A stretch of 64,000 nt of DNA from an uncultured SAR86 cluster bacterium (GTDB taxonomy: Bacteria; Pseudomonadota; Gammaproteobacteria; Magnimaribacterales; D2472). The notes under the pieces are model-generated. The model saw nothing but the letters and a program-made list of their open reading frames with translations. It made no database searches and had not been told where the DNA came from. Where the stretch lies: the NCBI GenBank assembly GCA_902602185.1, contig CACKPV010000002.1, positions 146,506 through 210,505 on the forward strand. The letters are read 5' to 3'. Made by a program: the position numbers and the translations under genes. Below, one piece after another: positions 1 through 7,971 of this stretch. Position 1 is the stretch's first letter. Each line of letters starts with the position of its first letter.

Positions 1-2
1 GA

Positions 3-272
3 TTAGCCAAGAACATCAGGTTCGCTGGGTTTAGTTGAAGAAAATTGATCAAGTAAGACATCTTCTTCAAGAGTTCTATCTAAAGTTTCTTTATCAATTA
101 ACCCTTCCTCAATTTCTTTAAGAGCAATAAGGGTGTTTTTATCATCTTTTGTTTCAACCAATGGCTCTCTGCTGGTAGATGCCAATTGCCGCGCTCTTTT
201 TGAAGCAAGCAAAATTAAATCGAACCTACTAGGCACGTTTTTAAGACATTTTTCAACTGTAATTCTAGCCAT
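3..272 (-). CDS. rpoZ: DNA-directed RNA polymerase subunit omega
   Basis: Omega is the small RNA polymerase subunit that helps assemble beta' and, in proteobacteria, forms one ppGpp site. The protein starts MARITVEKCLKNVPSRFDL and continues with the conserved stretch LASKRARQL, both diagnostic of RpoZ. It has 89 residues, a normal length. I chose the ATG at 272 because GGAG lies 8 bases upstream; an in-frame start at 290 would add six residues that the family lacks. It follows gmk on the same strand, as in many Gammaproteobacteria (gmk-rpoZ). The stop codon is at the very left edge of the window, so the next gene (often spoT) is not visible. Confidence 0.95.
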   Translation of the reverse strand: MARITVEKCLKNVPSRFDLILLASKRARQLASTSREPLVETKDDKNTLIALKEIEEGLIDKETLDRTLEEDVLLDQFSSTKPSEPDVLG

Positions 273-311
273 ATAAAACTCCGGGAGCATATTGTAATTG
301 CAAAATAGCCC

Positions 312-938
312 TCAAGACAACAATTCTTTTAATAAGTTTATCTTTTCTTCTCTATGCGAATCAATCCTTTGTGTATCTTTAATGATCTCTAACAATTCTT
401 CGATTGCTGCATCAAAAGACTCATTTACAATTAAAAAATCATATTGGTCAGCATAAGATAATTCGAACAGCGCATTTTTCATTCGTCTTTCAATAATTAA
501 ATTGCTGTCTAAACCTCGTCTTGTGATTCGATTTCTCAATTCGAGCATGCTTGGTGGTAAAACAAAAATTGAGGAATTGGGTATAGAGGTTCTTTGAATC
601 TGGGTGAAACCCTGAACATCAATTTCTAAGAAAACATTAATGCCCTCTTGTAATTTTGAAGTCACAAAATCTTCGGCTGTACCATAATAGTTGTCATGTA
701 CCTTGGCATACTCAATAAAAGTATTATTGCCAATCAACTCTTCAAATTCACTCTCAGCAACAAAAAAATAATCTTTACCTTCTTGATCTCCCTCTCTGGG
801 TGTTCGAGTTGTATGAGAGACCGAGAATTCACATGGAATATCTGCTGCCTTGCTTCTTGTAATGACATCCTTAATCAAAGAAGATTTTCCAGTCCCAGAA
901 GGTGCAGAGACAACAAATAATTTTGAATCACTCGACAT
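312..938 (-). CDS. gmk: Guanylate kinase
   Basis: This cytosolic enzyme phosphorylates GMP to GDP with ATP, in purine nucleotide synthesis. The P-loop SAPSGTGKSSL is at residues 11-21. It is followed by the GMP-binding region VSHTTRTPREGDQEGKDYFF and the lid segment IERRMKNALFEL. The 208-residue length is normal for bacterial Gmk. Its first 11 bases overlap the end of the upstream yicC gene, so the two are probably co-transcribed, and rpoZ follows after 39 bases. The yicC-gmk-rpoZ cluster is common in Proteobacteria. Nothing looks odd. Confidence 0.97.
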   Translation of the reverse strand: MSSDSKLFVVSAPSGTGKSSLIKDVITRSKAADIPCEFSVSHTTRTPREGDQEGKDYFFVAESEFEELIGNNTFIEYAKVHDNYYGTAEDFVTSKLQEGINVFLEIDVQGFTQIQRTSIPNSSIFVLPPSMLELRNRITRRGLDSNLIIERRMKNALFELSYADQYDFLIVNESFDAAIEELLEIIKDTQRIDSHREEKINLLKELLS

Positions 939-1791
939 TCTGAACCTGCTCTCTCATCTCTTCAATAAGTATTTTGATACTTAAACCAATTTCCTTTAAT
1001 GTTACTGAACTTACTTTTGCCAAGATGGTATTAATTTCTCGCAACATTTCTAAGATAACAAAATCTATTTTTTTGCCACTTGATATCTCCTGAGTAAAAT
1101 CTTTTTTTAACTGGGACAGATGAAATGCCATTCTTTCAATCTCTTCAGCAATATCAATCTTCGCAACATAATTTAGTGCTTCCAATTTAAGCTCATCAGC
1201 CGTTAGATCTACTTTTAAGGATTTCATTTTATCTAAATAAAGTTTTCTCCGCTTTTGCAGATCTGCTTTGAGACCTGATTCCATTTTATTTAACAATTTC
1301 TGAATTTGTTGGAGTTTTTTATTAAAAATCTTTTGAATTTTGCTACCCTCCTCAGATTTAAGTTGAATAAACTGAGATAAAGTAGCTTTAAATTGATGGT
1401 TAAGATCTTTCTTGCTTAAAGTTCTGGAAGGCTTTTCATTGACGATGCCTGGTAAGTCTTTTATGTGACCAAATGTAAGAAGTTTGCTCAGGGGTGATTT
1501 ATTAACAGCATTTTGGATTTCCTGAACTTTTTTTGTATCAATGACAAAAACGTTATCAGAGGTAGTATTCATATTCACTTTGACTTCGATTGATCCTCTT
1601 CTGATAACTTTCTGAACCTGTTTGCGAATAAACATTTCACTTTGGCTATCTAAAAAATTTGATTTAAATGAAATATCCAAGAATTTATTATTTAAACCTT
1701 TGATTTCATAAGTAATATCAGCTGATGGATATTTAGATGTCTCTGATAAGGAAAAAACATCAGAAATAAATGCTGTCATACTTCTAAGCAT
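928..1791 (-). CDS. yicC: YicC/YloC family endoribonuclease
   Basis: YicC-family proteins are endoribonucleases; E. coli YicC has been linked to small-RNA turnover. The N-terminus MLRSMTAFISDVF matches the family opening (M-R-S-M-T-A/G-F). The C-terminal DUF1732 part is recognisable by the acidic-hydrophobic helix DIAEEIERMAFHLSQLKK and the ending LIEEMREQVQNVE. Here that end is preceded by the EMLREINT segment, where catalytic-core residues usually lie. The length of 287 residues is typical. The gene is the first of the yicC-gmk-rpoZ cluster and overlaps gmk by 11 bases. The family call is secure; the physiological substrate here is unknown. Confidence 0.9.
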   Translation of the reverse strand: MLRSMTAFISDVFSLSETSKYPSADITYEIKGLNNKFLDISFKSNFLDSQSEMFIRKQVQKVIRRGSIEVKVNMNTTSDNVFVIDTKKVQEIQNAVNKSPLSKLLTFGHIKDLPGIVNEKPSRTLSKKDLNHQFKATLSQFIQLKSEEGSKIQKIFNKKLQQIQKLLNKMESGLKADLQKRRKLYLDKMKSLKVDLTADELKLEALNYVAKIDIAEEIERMAFHLSQLKKDFTQEISSGKKIDFVILEMLREINTILAKVSSVTLKEIGLSIKILIEEMREQVQNVE

Positions 1792-1817
1792 GTTCTTATT
1801 GTATTTGTTTAAAAAGT

Positions 1818-3824
1818 TTAATTAAACAAACTCACAATTATGCCATCGACCGGAAGCAAGCCCGCAATAACCAAACTGACTATGGCCATAACATTGATAA
1901 GGATATTCATAGATGGTCCGGAAGTATCTTTGAATGGATCACCAACAGTATCACCAACTACGGCTGCTGCATGAGTGTCTGAACCTTTACCACCATGATT
2001 TCCTTTCTCTATAAATTTCTTGGCATTATCCCAAGCACCGCCCGCATTTGCCATCATTAAGGCAAGCAAAACACAGCCAAGAAGGCCACCTGCTAACATT
2101 CCACCTAATGCCTTAGCTCCTAATAGAAATCCTACTAGGGGAGGCATTGATACCGCAATGATTCCAGGCAGCAACATTCTTTGGAGCGCAGCTTTGGTTG
2201 CAATCTCAACACACTTGTCTGTATCTGGCTCCCCTGTGCCCTCAAGTAATCCGGGAATTTCTTTAAATTGTCTTCGTATCTCATTGATCATATCAAATGC
2301 GGCATCACCTACTGCTGTCATAGTTATTGATGAAACTAAAAACGGTATTGCTCCTCCGATAAACATACCCACCAACACAATGGGATCGGATAAAATTAAT
2401 TCAAAGGCATCATTGTTTGCTTGGACAACTTGAACAAAGGCAGCAATGATTGCTAATGCTGCAAGCGCTGCTGCTCCAATTGCAAATCCTTTTCCAATTG
2501 CAGCTGTTGTATTCCCTAACTCATCTAAAGAATCAGTAATTTCTCTGACCTCTTCTCCCATTCCTGCCATCTCAGCAATTCCACCAGCATTATCTGCAAC
2601 CGGTCCATAAGCATCTATTGCCATAGTTATCCCAACAGTGGCCAACATACCTACTGCGGCAATGCCAACACCATACAAACCATAAAAGGATGTAGAAACA
2701 AAAATAATACTTGCCAGCACAAATATAGGGATCACTACTGACTGCATTCCAACCGATAAACCAGTAATCATCACAGTGGCTGAACCAGTCTCACCAGATT
2801 TAGCAATTTTTCTTACTGGAGTACTGCCAGTGTAATACTCGGTGATGAGTCCAATCAAAACTCCACCCACAGCACCGGTCAAGACACAACCCCAGACCCA
2901 AACACCGTCGGTTATCGACATGCTTTGTACCAGAAAATATGCCATTACAATAAAGATCACGGGAGAACCCATTGTGCCAAATCGTAAAGCAGCTGCCGGT
3001 GACTGAGAAGATTGTGTTCGTACAATGAAAATTCCAACTAAAGATGCAACCAATCCAATAGAAGCAAGAAGTAACGGCAACATCATTAAACTTTCAGAAT
3101 CTGCAGATTGAATCGTGTAAGCAATAGCAATGGTCGCAATCATCGACCCACAGTATGATTCAAAAATATCAGAACCCATTCCCGCAACATCACCAACATT
3201 ATCACCAACATTATCTGCGATGACTCCTGGATTTCGAGGATCATCTTCGGGAATCCCAGCTTCAACTTTACCAACAAGGTCGGCACCTACGTCAGCACTT
3301 TTTGTAAAGATTCCTCCACCAACACGGGAAAAAAGAGCAACCACTGAGGCACCCATACCAAAACCTTCAAGATAATGACCTTCTCCTAAAAAGAAGAATA
3401 AACCTCCTAATCCCAGGAGACCCAATGAAGCAACACATAAACCCATAATAGAGCCACCATAAAATGAGATTGAAAGAGCTGTTGCAGGGCCTTTATCTTG
3501 AGCCGCAGCTGCAGTTCTAGTATTAGATTTGGTGGCAGCATACATGCCAATAAATCCAGCTAATGCAGAACTGGATGCTCCTACCACCACAGCTACTGCT
3601 GTTTGCCAATTCAGTGCAAAATAGACTAAAACAGTTAGCACTAGAACAAATATCAATAGATAAACGTACTCTGTTCTCATAAATTTCATGGCACCTGAGT
3701 GAATGAGATCACCAATTCTTTTAACTTCGGCATTACCCTCAGAGTAAGACAATACAAGTCTAAAAATAATAAATGCAGTAACCAAACCTACGAGTCCTAA
3801 AAGTGGTGGTATAAATGTTGGCAT
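1818..3824 (-). CDS. hppA: Membrane-bound ion-pumping pyrophosphatase (H+- or Na+-PPase)
   Basis: This inner-membrane enzyme couples hydrolysis of pyrophosphate to H+ or Na+ export, recovering energy from biosynthetic by-product PPi. The product has 668 residues and about 16 hydrophobic helices. The substrate-binding segments are clear: [20 protein letters not shown], the [16 protein letters not shown] repeat, and a second acidic site near the end ([17 protein letters not shown]). The segment [14 protein letters not shown] carries alanine where K+-independent enzymes have lysine, so it belongs to the K+-dependent class by that rule. Which ion is pumped cannot be told by eye. It stands alone between yicC and a symporter gene, with 26 and 39 bases of spacing. 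Confidence 0.96.
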   Translation of the reverse strand: MPTFIPPLLGLVGLVTAFIIFRLVLSYSEGNAEVKRIGDLIHSGAMKFMRTEYVYLLIFVLVLTVLVYFALNWQTAVAVVVGASSSALAGFIGMYAATKSNTRTAAAAQDKGPATALSISFYGGSIMGLCVASLGLLGLGGLFFFLGEGHYLEGFGMGASVVALFSRVGGGIFTKSADVGADLVGKVEAGIPEDDPRNPGVIADNVGDNVGDVAGMGSDIFESYCGSMIATIAIAYTIQSADSESLMMLPLLLASIGLVASLVGIFIVRTQSSQSPAAALRFGTMGSPVIFIVMAYFLVQSMSITDGVWVWGCVLTGAVGGVLIGLITEYYTGSTPVRKIAKSGETGSATVMITGLSVGMQSVVIPIFVLASIIFVSTSFYGLYGVGIAAVGMLATVGITMAIDAYGPVADNAGGIAEMAGMGEEVREITDSLDELGNTTAAIGKGFAIGAAALAALAIIAAFVQVVQANNDAFELILSDPIVLVGMFIGGAIPFLVSSITMTAVGDAAFDMINEIRRQFKEIPGLLEGTGEPDTDKCVEIATKAALQRMLLPGIIAVSMPPLVGFLLGAKALGGMLAGGLLGCVLLALMMANAGGAWDNAKKFIEKGNHGGKGSDTHAAAVVGDTVGDPFKDTSGPSMNILINVMAIVSLVIAGLLPVDGIIVSLFN

Positions 3825-3863
3825 AAGTATCTCCCTATTAAAGTGGGTTAAATTTTATCAAAT

Positions 3864-5120
3864 TTATGCTTTATTAAATACTTCCTTATTGAAAGAATTT
3901 TCTGATCTAGCAACAACACAAGCAACTGTGGCATCCCCAGTGATATTTACTGAAGTTCGAATCATATCTAATATTCTGTCCACTGCTAAAATAATTCCAA
4001 TTGCTTCTAATGGCAAATTAAATTGCTGCAAAATTATAACCAAAGTAATGGTCCCAGCAGATGGCACTGCGGCTGTTCCTATGGAGGTTATAACTGCCAA
4101 AAGAACAACTTGGACATACTGAATTAAAGTCAAATCCATTCCAGCAATTTGCGCTATAAAAATTGTGGCCATTCCTTGCATAATGGCAGTACCATCCATA
4201 TTGATAGTTGCGCCAACAGGAACTACAAAAGATGCAACATCTTTATCAACTCCAATATCTTGATTAACTGTTTTCAAAGTTACTGGGATAGTTGCTGCAC
4301 TCGAAGAAGTCGAGAAAGCAAAGATTGCAGCCTCTTTCATCTTATTGAAAAACCACAAAGGGTTTAGTTGTGCCAAAAACTTTAATAATAATGAATATGT
4401 TACAAATGCATGAATCAATAAAACACCGGTTAATAAAACAACATACAACACAACATCTTTGAAGATATTAAATCCATCCGTAATGACAAATTTACCGATC
4501 AAACAGAAAACACCCACAGGAGCAATGGTCATGACCATGAGCACTAATTGAAGAAAGACGGTATTTAACTTCTCAAAACTTGCACTGAGGTTACCAGTCA
4601 AATGATTAGTTTTATTTAAAGCTAACCCGAATAAAATACTAAAAAACACAATGGCTAACATATCGTTGGAAGCCATAGCCTCAAGAATGTTGGCAGGGAA
4701 AATACCTGCGATAGTTTCATATAATGATTGTCCTTGAGGTAACTGATCAACATTTTGTGGCATGGAATTGAGATAATTCGATCCTGGTTTGAAAATTGAA
4801 CCCACAAATAATGATAACGAAACAGCTATTGCAGTGGTAAATAAATACAGACCTACTGTTTTGCCAGCAATGCTTCCAAAACTTTTCAAGCTAGTTAACG
4901 ATGCTATGCCTGAAACCAAAGAGAAAAACACTAATGGCACAACCAGCATTTTTAATAGATTCATAAAAATCTCACTGCCAAGATTAAAAACCATCTCTTC
5001 TAAAAAAACCTTAGAGGTTGTCACGAATGTGAAAGGTGCATAGAAAAAGAAAGCTCCCACCAGAGCACCAAGAAACATTCCGAGGAGAATATTGCGAGTA
5101 AGATTTTTAGGTGATTCCAT
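3864..5120 (-). CDS. Dicarboxylate/amino acid:cation symporter (DAACS family)
   Basis: This inner-membrane secondary transporter takes up C4-dicarboxylates, glutamate or aspartate with Na+ or H+ (GltP/GltT/DctA fold). The 418 residues form eight helices and two re-entrant hairpins. HP1 carries the serine-rich motif AFSTSSSAATIPVT (about residues 270-283). The TM7 ion-binding motif appears as NMDGTAIMQ, and the TM8 substrate region as the segment around DRILDMIRTSVNITGDA. The R and N/D residues in TM8 are what normally set substrate preference. I do not assign gltP versus dctA from sequence alone. The rubredoxin gene lies 2 bases upstream on the same strand, probably co-transcribed. Confidence 0.93.
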   Translation of the reverse strand: MESPKNLTRNILLGMFLGALVGAFFFYAPFTFVTTSKVFLEEMVFNLGSEIFMNLLKMLVVPLVFFSLVSGIASLTSLKSFGSIAGKTVGLYLFTTAIAVSLSLFVGSIFKPGSNYLNSMPQNVDQLPQGQSLYETIAGIFPANILEAMASNDMLAIVFFSILFGLALNKTNHLTGNLSASFEKLNTVFLQLVLMVMTIAPVGVFCLIGKFVITDGFNIFKDVVLYVVLLTGVLLIHAFVTYSLLLKFLAQLNPLWFFNKMKEAAIFAFSTSSSAATIPVTLKTVNQDIGVDKDVASFVVPVGATINMDGTAIMQGMATIFIAQIAGMDLTLIQYVQVVLLAVITSIGTAAVPSAGTITLVIILQQFNLPLEAIGIILAVDRILDMIRTSVNITGDATVACVVARSENSFNKEVFNKA

Positions 5121-5122
5121 GG

Positions 5123-5296
5123 TTATGTAATTTCAATCATATCGAAGTCTTCTTTGCCAACTCCACAATCTGGACAAACCCAATCATCGGGAACATCTTC
5201 CCATTTTGTACCTGGATCAATGCCATCATCTGGCCAGCCTTCTGCTTCGTCGTAAATAAGTCCACAAACGATACATTCCCACTTCTTATATTCCAT
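5123..5296 (-). CDS. Rubredoxin
   Basis: This is a small gene of 57 codons. Rubredoxins are one-electron carriers with a single iron held by four cysteines. The reading frame begins [20 protein letters not shown] and contains both CxxC pairs, CIVCG at residues 8-12 and CPDCG at residues 41-45. Between them lies the aromatic core and the conserved [14 protein letters not shown] loop. The length is standard. The stop lies 2 bases from the start of the symporter gene. The gene diverges from ubiC, where a rubredoxin is often found next to ubiC in Gammaproteobacteria. Partners such as a rubredoxin reductase or an alkane hydroxylase are not in the window. Confidence 0.95.
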   Translation of the reverse strand: MEYKKWECIVCGLIYDEAEGWPDDGIDPGTKWEDVPDDWVCPDCGVGKEDFDMIEIT

Positions 5297-5364
5297 TGTT
5301 CAAATCCAAAAGTAAAAACATTGATAAAACTTCATCGTATAATATCAGATTTGATGTTCAAATA

Positions 5365-5853
5365 ATGAAACCCCAGCAAATTTTAAATTGGCAATCCAGT
5401 GAAATTCTTCGTACCTTCCAAAATCAAGAAATTGAGAGCTGGTTGCTTGAAAAAGGTCCTATCACAGAGCGCATTCGATCTTCTTCAAACTTTAAACTCG
5501 AAGTGCTGAAAGATGAATTTGCTCCAATAGATACAATCAATGATGATCTTATCATTAAGAATTTTCCAACCAATAAGGTCAGAGAGGTAAAGCTTTTTGC
5601 TGATGACAATGAGTTTGTTTTTGCCCGCAGTATTATTCCACAAGAAACCATTCATCAAGGTTTATCATTGCTCGGCAACATAAAAGATAAACCATTGGGA
5701 GATATAATTTTTTCTGAACCAAATATTTCCAGAGAAATTTTTCTATATGCAAAATTTCAATACCAGCATCAAGAAATCTGGGGGAGAAAAATCATCTATA
5801 CTGTCAACAATTATCCCTTTAGCATTGCTGAGGTTTTTATAATTCCGGAATGA
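5365..5853 (+). CDS. ubiC: Chorismate--pyruvate lyase
   Basis: UbiC removes pyruvate from chorismate to give 4-hydroxybenzoate, the first committed step of ubiquinone synthesis. I start it at the ATG at 5365 (MKPQQILNWQSSEILRTF). A longer frame back to 5296 would run into the rubredoxin start. The 162-residue length fits UbiC. Family marks are the GPITERIRSSS segment, which corresponds to the (G)SMTxRL region, and the C-terminal EIWGRKIIYTVNNYPFSIAEVF, matching the W-x-R-R-S-x-F...SEVF end. A TATAAT lies at 5338-5343, 22 bases before the start. It overlaps ubiA by 4 bases (ATGA), the classical ubiCA pair. Confidence 0.9.
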   Translation: MKPQQILNWQSSEILRTFQNQEIESWLLEKGPITERIRSSSNFKLEVLKDEFAPIDTINDDLIIKNFPTNKVREVKLFADDNEFVFARSIIPQETIHQGLSLLGNIKDKPLGDIIFSEPNISREIFLYAKFQYQHQEIWGRKIIYTVNNYPFSIAEVFIIPE

Positions 5854-6698
5854 AAAGACTTTTAAGTTTCTGTTACTTAATGCGACTTGATAAGCCAATA
5901 GGAATTTTTTTACTCCTTTGGCCAGCACTCATTGCCTTTTTTATTACAACTCCTGCACCCATAAATACCTCTTATCTATTCATTGTAATTATTGGAGCTA
6001 TAGTTACTCGATCTGCAGGTTGTGTAATTAATGATATTTTTGATAAAGATTTTGATGCACAAGTGGAAAGAACTAAATCTCGTCCCCTAGCAGATCAATC
6101 TTTGTCTGTTACTGATGCTTGGATAACTTTTTTTGTGCTAGGCGTAGTTGCCCTACTTTTATTACTTCTCCTTCCAAAAGCAGCAATCCTTTCATCAATT
6201 CTTCTTGCTGTTTTAATTGTCCTTTATCCCTTATCAAAGCGCATTATAAAAATACCGCAACTATTTTTGGGTATTACATTTGGAAGTTCTGTCATTGTTG
6301 TATCAGCAATGCATGATGCTCTTTTTTCTGAAGTTATGTGGTTATTATTCCTGGCTAATTTTTGTTGGATAATAGCTTATGATTCGTACTATGCGATGTG
6401 TGATCAAGATGATGATATCTTGCTCGGCATAAACTCATCTGCATTGTACTGGGGCAACAATACCACTAAATATATTTTGTTATTGCAAATGAATGTTCTT
6501 TTGCTTTTAGGATTTTTAGGGGGCTTAACCAACATGGGATATGTTTGGTTTGTTGGCTTATTTTTTGTGTTTATCTGTTTTATTTTTCAATTATATCAAG
6601 CACGACAAAAGAACTATCTTCTTGCCTTTAAAAATAATAATTACGTTGGTTTCATTATTTTGCTTGCTCTACTAGTTGAAAAATATATTATGATTTAA
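5850..6698 (+). CDS. ubiA: 4-hydroxybenzoate polyprenyltransferase
   Basis: UbiA is an integral inner-membrane prenyltransferase that attaches the polyprenyl tail to 4-hydroxybenzoate in ubiquinone synthesis. Both Asp-rich Mg2+/diphosphate motifs are present: NDIFDKDFDAQVERTKSRPL (about residues 70-90) and AYDSYYAMCDQDDDILLGI (about 190-208). The 282 residues form eight or nine hydrophobic helices. The start overlaps the stop of ubiC (ATGA), so translation is likely coupled. A small DUF1249 gene follows after 6 bases. The function is secure from motifs and context. Confidence 0.97.
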   Translation: MKRLLSFCYLMRLDKPIGIFLLLWPALIAFFITTPAPINTSYLFIVIIGAIVTRSAGCVINDIFDKDFDAQVERTKSRPLADQSLSVTDAWITFFVLGVVALLLLLLLPKAAILSSILLAVLIVLYPLSKRIIKIPQLFLGITFGSSVIVVSAMHDALFSEVMWLLFLANFCWIIAYDSYYAMCDQDDDILLGINSSALYWGNNTTKYILLLQMNVLLLLGFLGGLTNMGYVWFVGLFFVFICFIFQLYQARQKNYLLAFKNNNYVGFIILLALLVEKYIMI

Positions 6699-6704
6699 CT
6701 GAAA

Positions 6705-7112
6705 ATGAAAATACTACCTAAAACACTACCTCATTTAAAATTGTGTGCTGCCAACTACTCCCAGTTAATGCAAATCTTTGGTGGCAAGTTTTTAGATAAA
6801 TCATCATTTAGGGGTTTGGATGACTTAGCTTTAATTACTGTGACAAAAGTTTTTGAATCAGAACATACTGCCTCACTAGAGTTTAAGCAGGTAGATCAGA
6901 AGAATAAATTAAATTCTTTTTTGCTGCGTATTTGTCTATATAAAGATGCAAAATTAGCCGAAGTTACATCTTATCAGGGTGAGAAACCAATGCCTTTCTA
7001 TTTTAAAAAGACACATGCACAATCTTCTGACGAACATGCGCAACAAAATCTATTCTTTGCTGAGTTTTTAGAAAACTTAAAAACACTTCAATTTTTACAA
7101 AAACCTCAGTGA
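6705..7112 (+). CDS. yqiB: DUF1249 family protein (YqiB-like)
   Basis: This is a 135-residue soluble protein of unknown biochemical function. The N-terminal CAANYSQLMQIF resembles the C-x-x-N-Y-x-x-L-M signature of DUF1249/YqiB, and the centre and end (LRICLYKDAKLAEVTSYQ, then NLFFAEFLENL) follow the family pattern. In E. coli yqiB sits near yqiA in the nudF-yqiB-cpdA-yqiA-parE cluster; here it directly precedes yqiA with a 4-base overlap, which supports the call. Six bases separate it from ubiA. No catalytic residues are known to me. Confidence 0.8.
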   Translation: MKILPKTLPHLKLCAANYSQLMQIFGGKFLDKSSFRGLDDLALITVTKVFESEHTASLEFKQVDQKNKLNSFLLRICLYKDAKLAEVTSYQGEKPMPFYFKKTHAQSSDEHAQQNLFFAEFLENLKTLQFLQKPQ

Positions 7113-7687
7113 CAATATTTTATTTTCACGGTTTCGCATCATCAGCTCAATCTACCAAAGCTGTTGTGTTTAAAGAATATATCAATGAGCATTTCCCCCA
7201 AATAAAGATTGTAGTGCCGGATATTGCTAATAAAATTGAGGATTCATTCATTCAACTAAAGCAACTCATCAAGCAAGAGGCTGGAAATAAATGTTTTATT
7301 GGTAGTTCACTGGGAGGCTTTTATGCTTCGTTTTTTGCAGAGCAGTTAAATGCCAAAGCAGTCTTAATTAATCCTGCTTCTACGCCCTATTTAGGGATGG
7401 AAATGTATCTTGGAATGAATACCAATCATGCTACAAATGAAGAGTTTGAAATTACTGATGAAGATTTACAGTGTTTGAAAACACATAATGTTTCCTCTTT
7501 GAAGAATCCAAAAAATTATTTGATTTTGCACGAAACTGGGGATGAAGTTATTCCCTCACAATATACGTTTGATTTTTATCAAGGTTGCTATTTTATCGTC
7601 AGATCCGGAGGCAGCCACTCCTTTGATTCGTTTGCGCAACATCTCCAAAGTATCACTGATTTCTTACAACTCTCAAAAAGTAAGTAA
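7109..7687 (+). CDS. yqiA: YqiA/YcfP family alpha/beta-hydrolase (esterase)
   Basis: This is a single-domain alpha/beta hydrolase of 192 residues. E. coli YqiA hydrolyses short acyl and palmitoyl-CoA esters in vitro, but its physiological role is unknown. The N-terminal YFHGFASSAQSTK is the oxyanion-hole region. The nucleophile elbow GSSLGGFYASFF lies near residue 71. The acid is in HETGDEVIP and the histidine in SGGSHSFDSF close to the C-terminus. It starts at a GTG that overlaps the stop of yqiB (GTGA). Next comes the long leader of the glutamine synthetase gene. Confidence 0.88.
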   Translation: MTIFYFHGFASSAQSTKAVVFKEYINEHFPQIKIVVPDIANKIEDSFIQLKQLIKQEAGNKCFIGSSLGGFYASFFAEQLNAKAVLINPASTPYLGMEMYLGMNTNHATNEEFEITDEDLQCLKTHNVSSLKNPKNYLILHETGDEVIPSQYTFDFYQGCYFIVRSGGSHSFDSFAQHLQSITDFLQLSKSK

Positions 7688-7695
7688 AATTTTTT

Positions 7696-7714
7696 AATGT
7701 TTTCATAAAAAACA
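7696..7714 (+). terminator. Possible weak terminator after yqiA
   Basis: A perfect 7-bp inverted repeat (ATGTTTT / AAAACAT with a CATAA loop) begins 9 bases after the yqiA stop. It is AT-rich and lacks a clean T tail on the plus strand, so it may be only a weak terminator or an RNA 3'-end structure. It would separate the ubiC-yqiA transcript from the glutamine synthetase leader. Confidence 0.3.
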
Positions 7715-7759
7715 TGGGATATGTCCTGCCCTACTCTTGCGTACTGCAATCAAACAAGT

Positions 7760-7783
7760 AAAATTAAATGGCATTTTAATTTT
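7760..7783 (+). other. AT-rich hairpin in the glnA leader
   Basis: This is a perfect 9-bp inverted repeat, AAAATTAAA / TTTAATTTT with the loop TGGCAT, lying 58 bases before the glutamine aptamer. A second imperfect stem can form just downstream, from CCATGGTTAA at about 7795 to TTAACGTGG near 7824. Either could be part of the promoter region or of a longer structured leader. I see no known RNA family in this part. Confidence 0.35.
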
Positions 7784-7840
7784 GCACCATACTCCATGGT
7801 TAAAAAGGAGCCCGTTAACGTGGGTTAGTTAGAGTTAAAA

Positions 7841-7889
7841 TCGTTCATCTTCTTTGGAAGACGGAAGTAGGCAGTTGCCGAAGGAACGC
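7841..7889 (+). promoter_or_regulatory. Glutamine riboswitch (glnA RNA motif)
   Basis: The sequence fits the glnA glutamine-aptamer consensus at every conserved block. P1 is CGTTC (7842-7846) pairing with GAACG (7884-7888). P2 is TCTTC (7848-7852) pairing with GAAGA (7857-7861). The invariant junction GGAAGTA is at 7863-7869. P3 is GGC/GCC (7870-7879). The GAAG block is at 7880-7883. It lies 83 bases before the glutamine synthetase start. Known members bind L-glutamine and control nitrogen-assimilation genes, mostly in cyanobacteria and marine metagenomic sequences. The expected logic is lower glutamine synthetase expression when glutamine is plentiful; the expression platform is not certain. 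Confidence 0.93.
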
Positions 7890-7930
7890 GTTCGTTAAAC
7901 CGATCGAGTTTAGCTTCAAAGATCCTGCAG

Positions 7931-7960
7931 ACAAAAAATGCAAACATTTTGTTAATTTTT
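7931..7960 (+). promoter_or_regulatory. Candidate attenuator hairpin before the glnA ribosome-binding site
   Basis: ACAAAAAATG (7931-7940) can pair with CATTTTGT (7945-7952) around a CAAA loop, with two bulged A residues, and is followed at once by the T-rich run TTAATTTTT. The Shine-Dalgarno AGGAGA comes next at 7961-7966. The hairpin-plus-T layout, 42 bases after the glutamine aptamer, suggests an intrinsic attenuator used as the expression platform. The stem is AT-rich, so a role in translation control is also possible. Confidence 0.4.
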
Positions 7961-7971
7961 AGGAGAAATAA

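Noticed and set aside
2020..3375. Long open frames on the plus strand inside hppA (2020-2433 and 3130-3375)
   Set aside because: They are antisense to a well-conserved gene, have no ribosome-binding site, and their products lack any recognisable motif.
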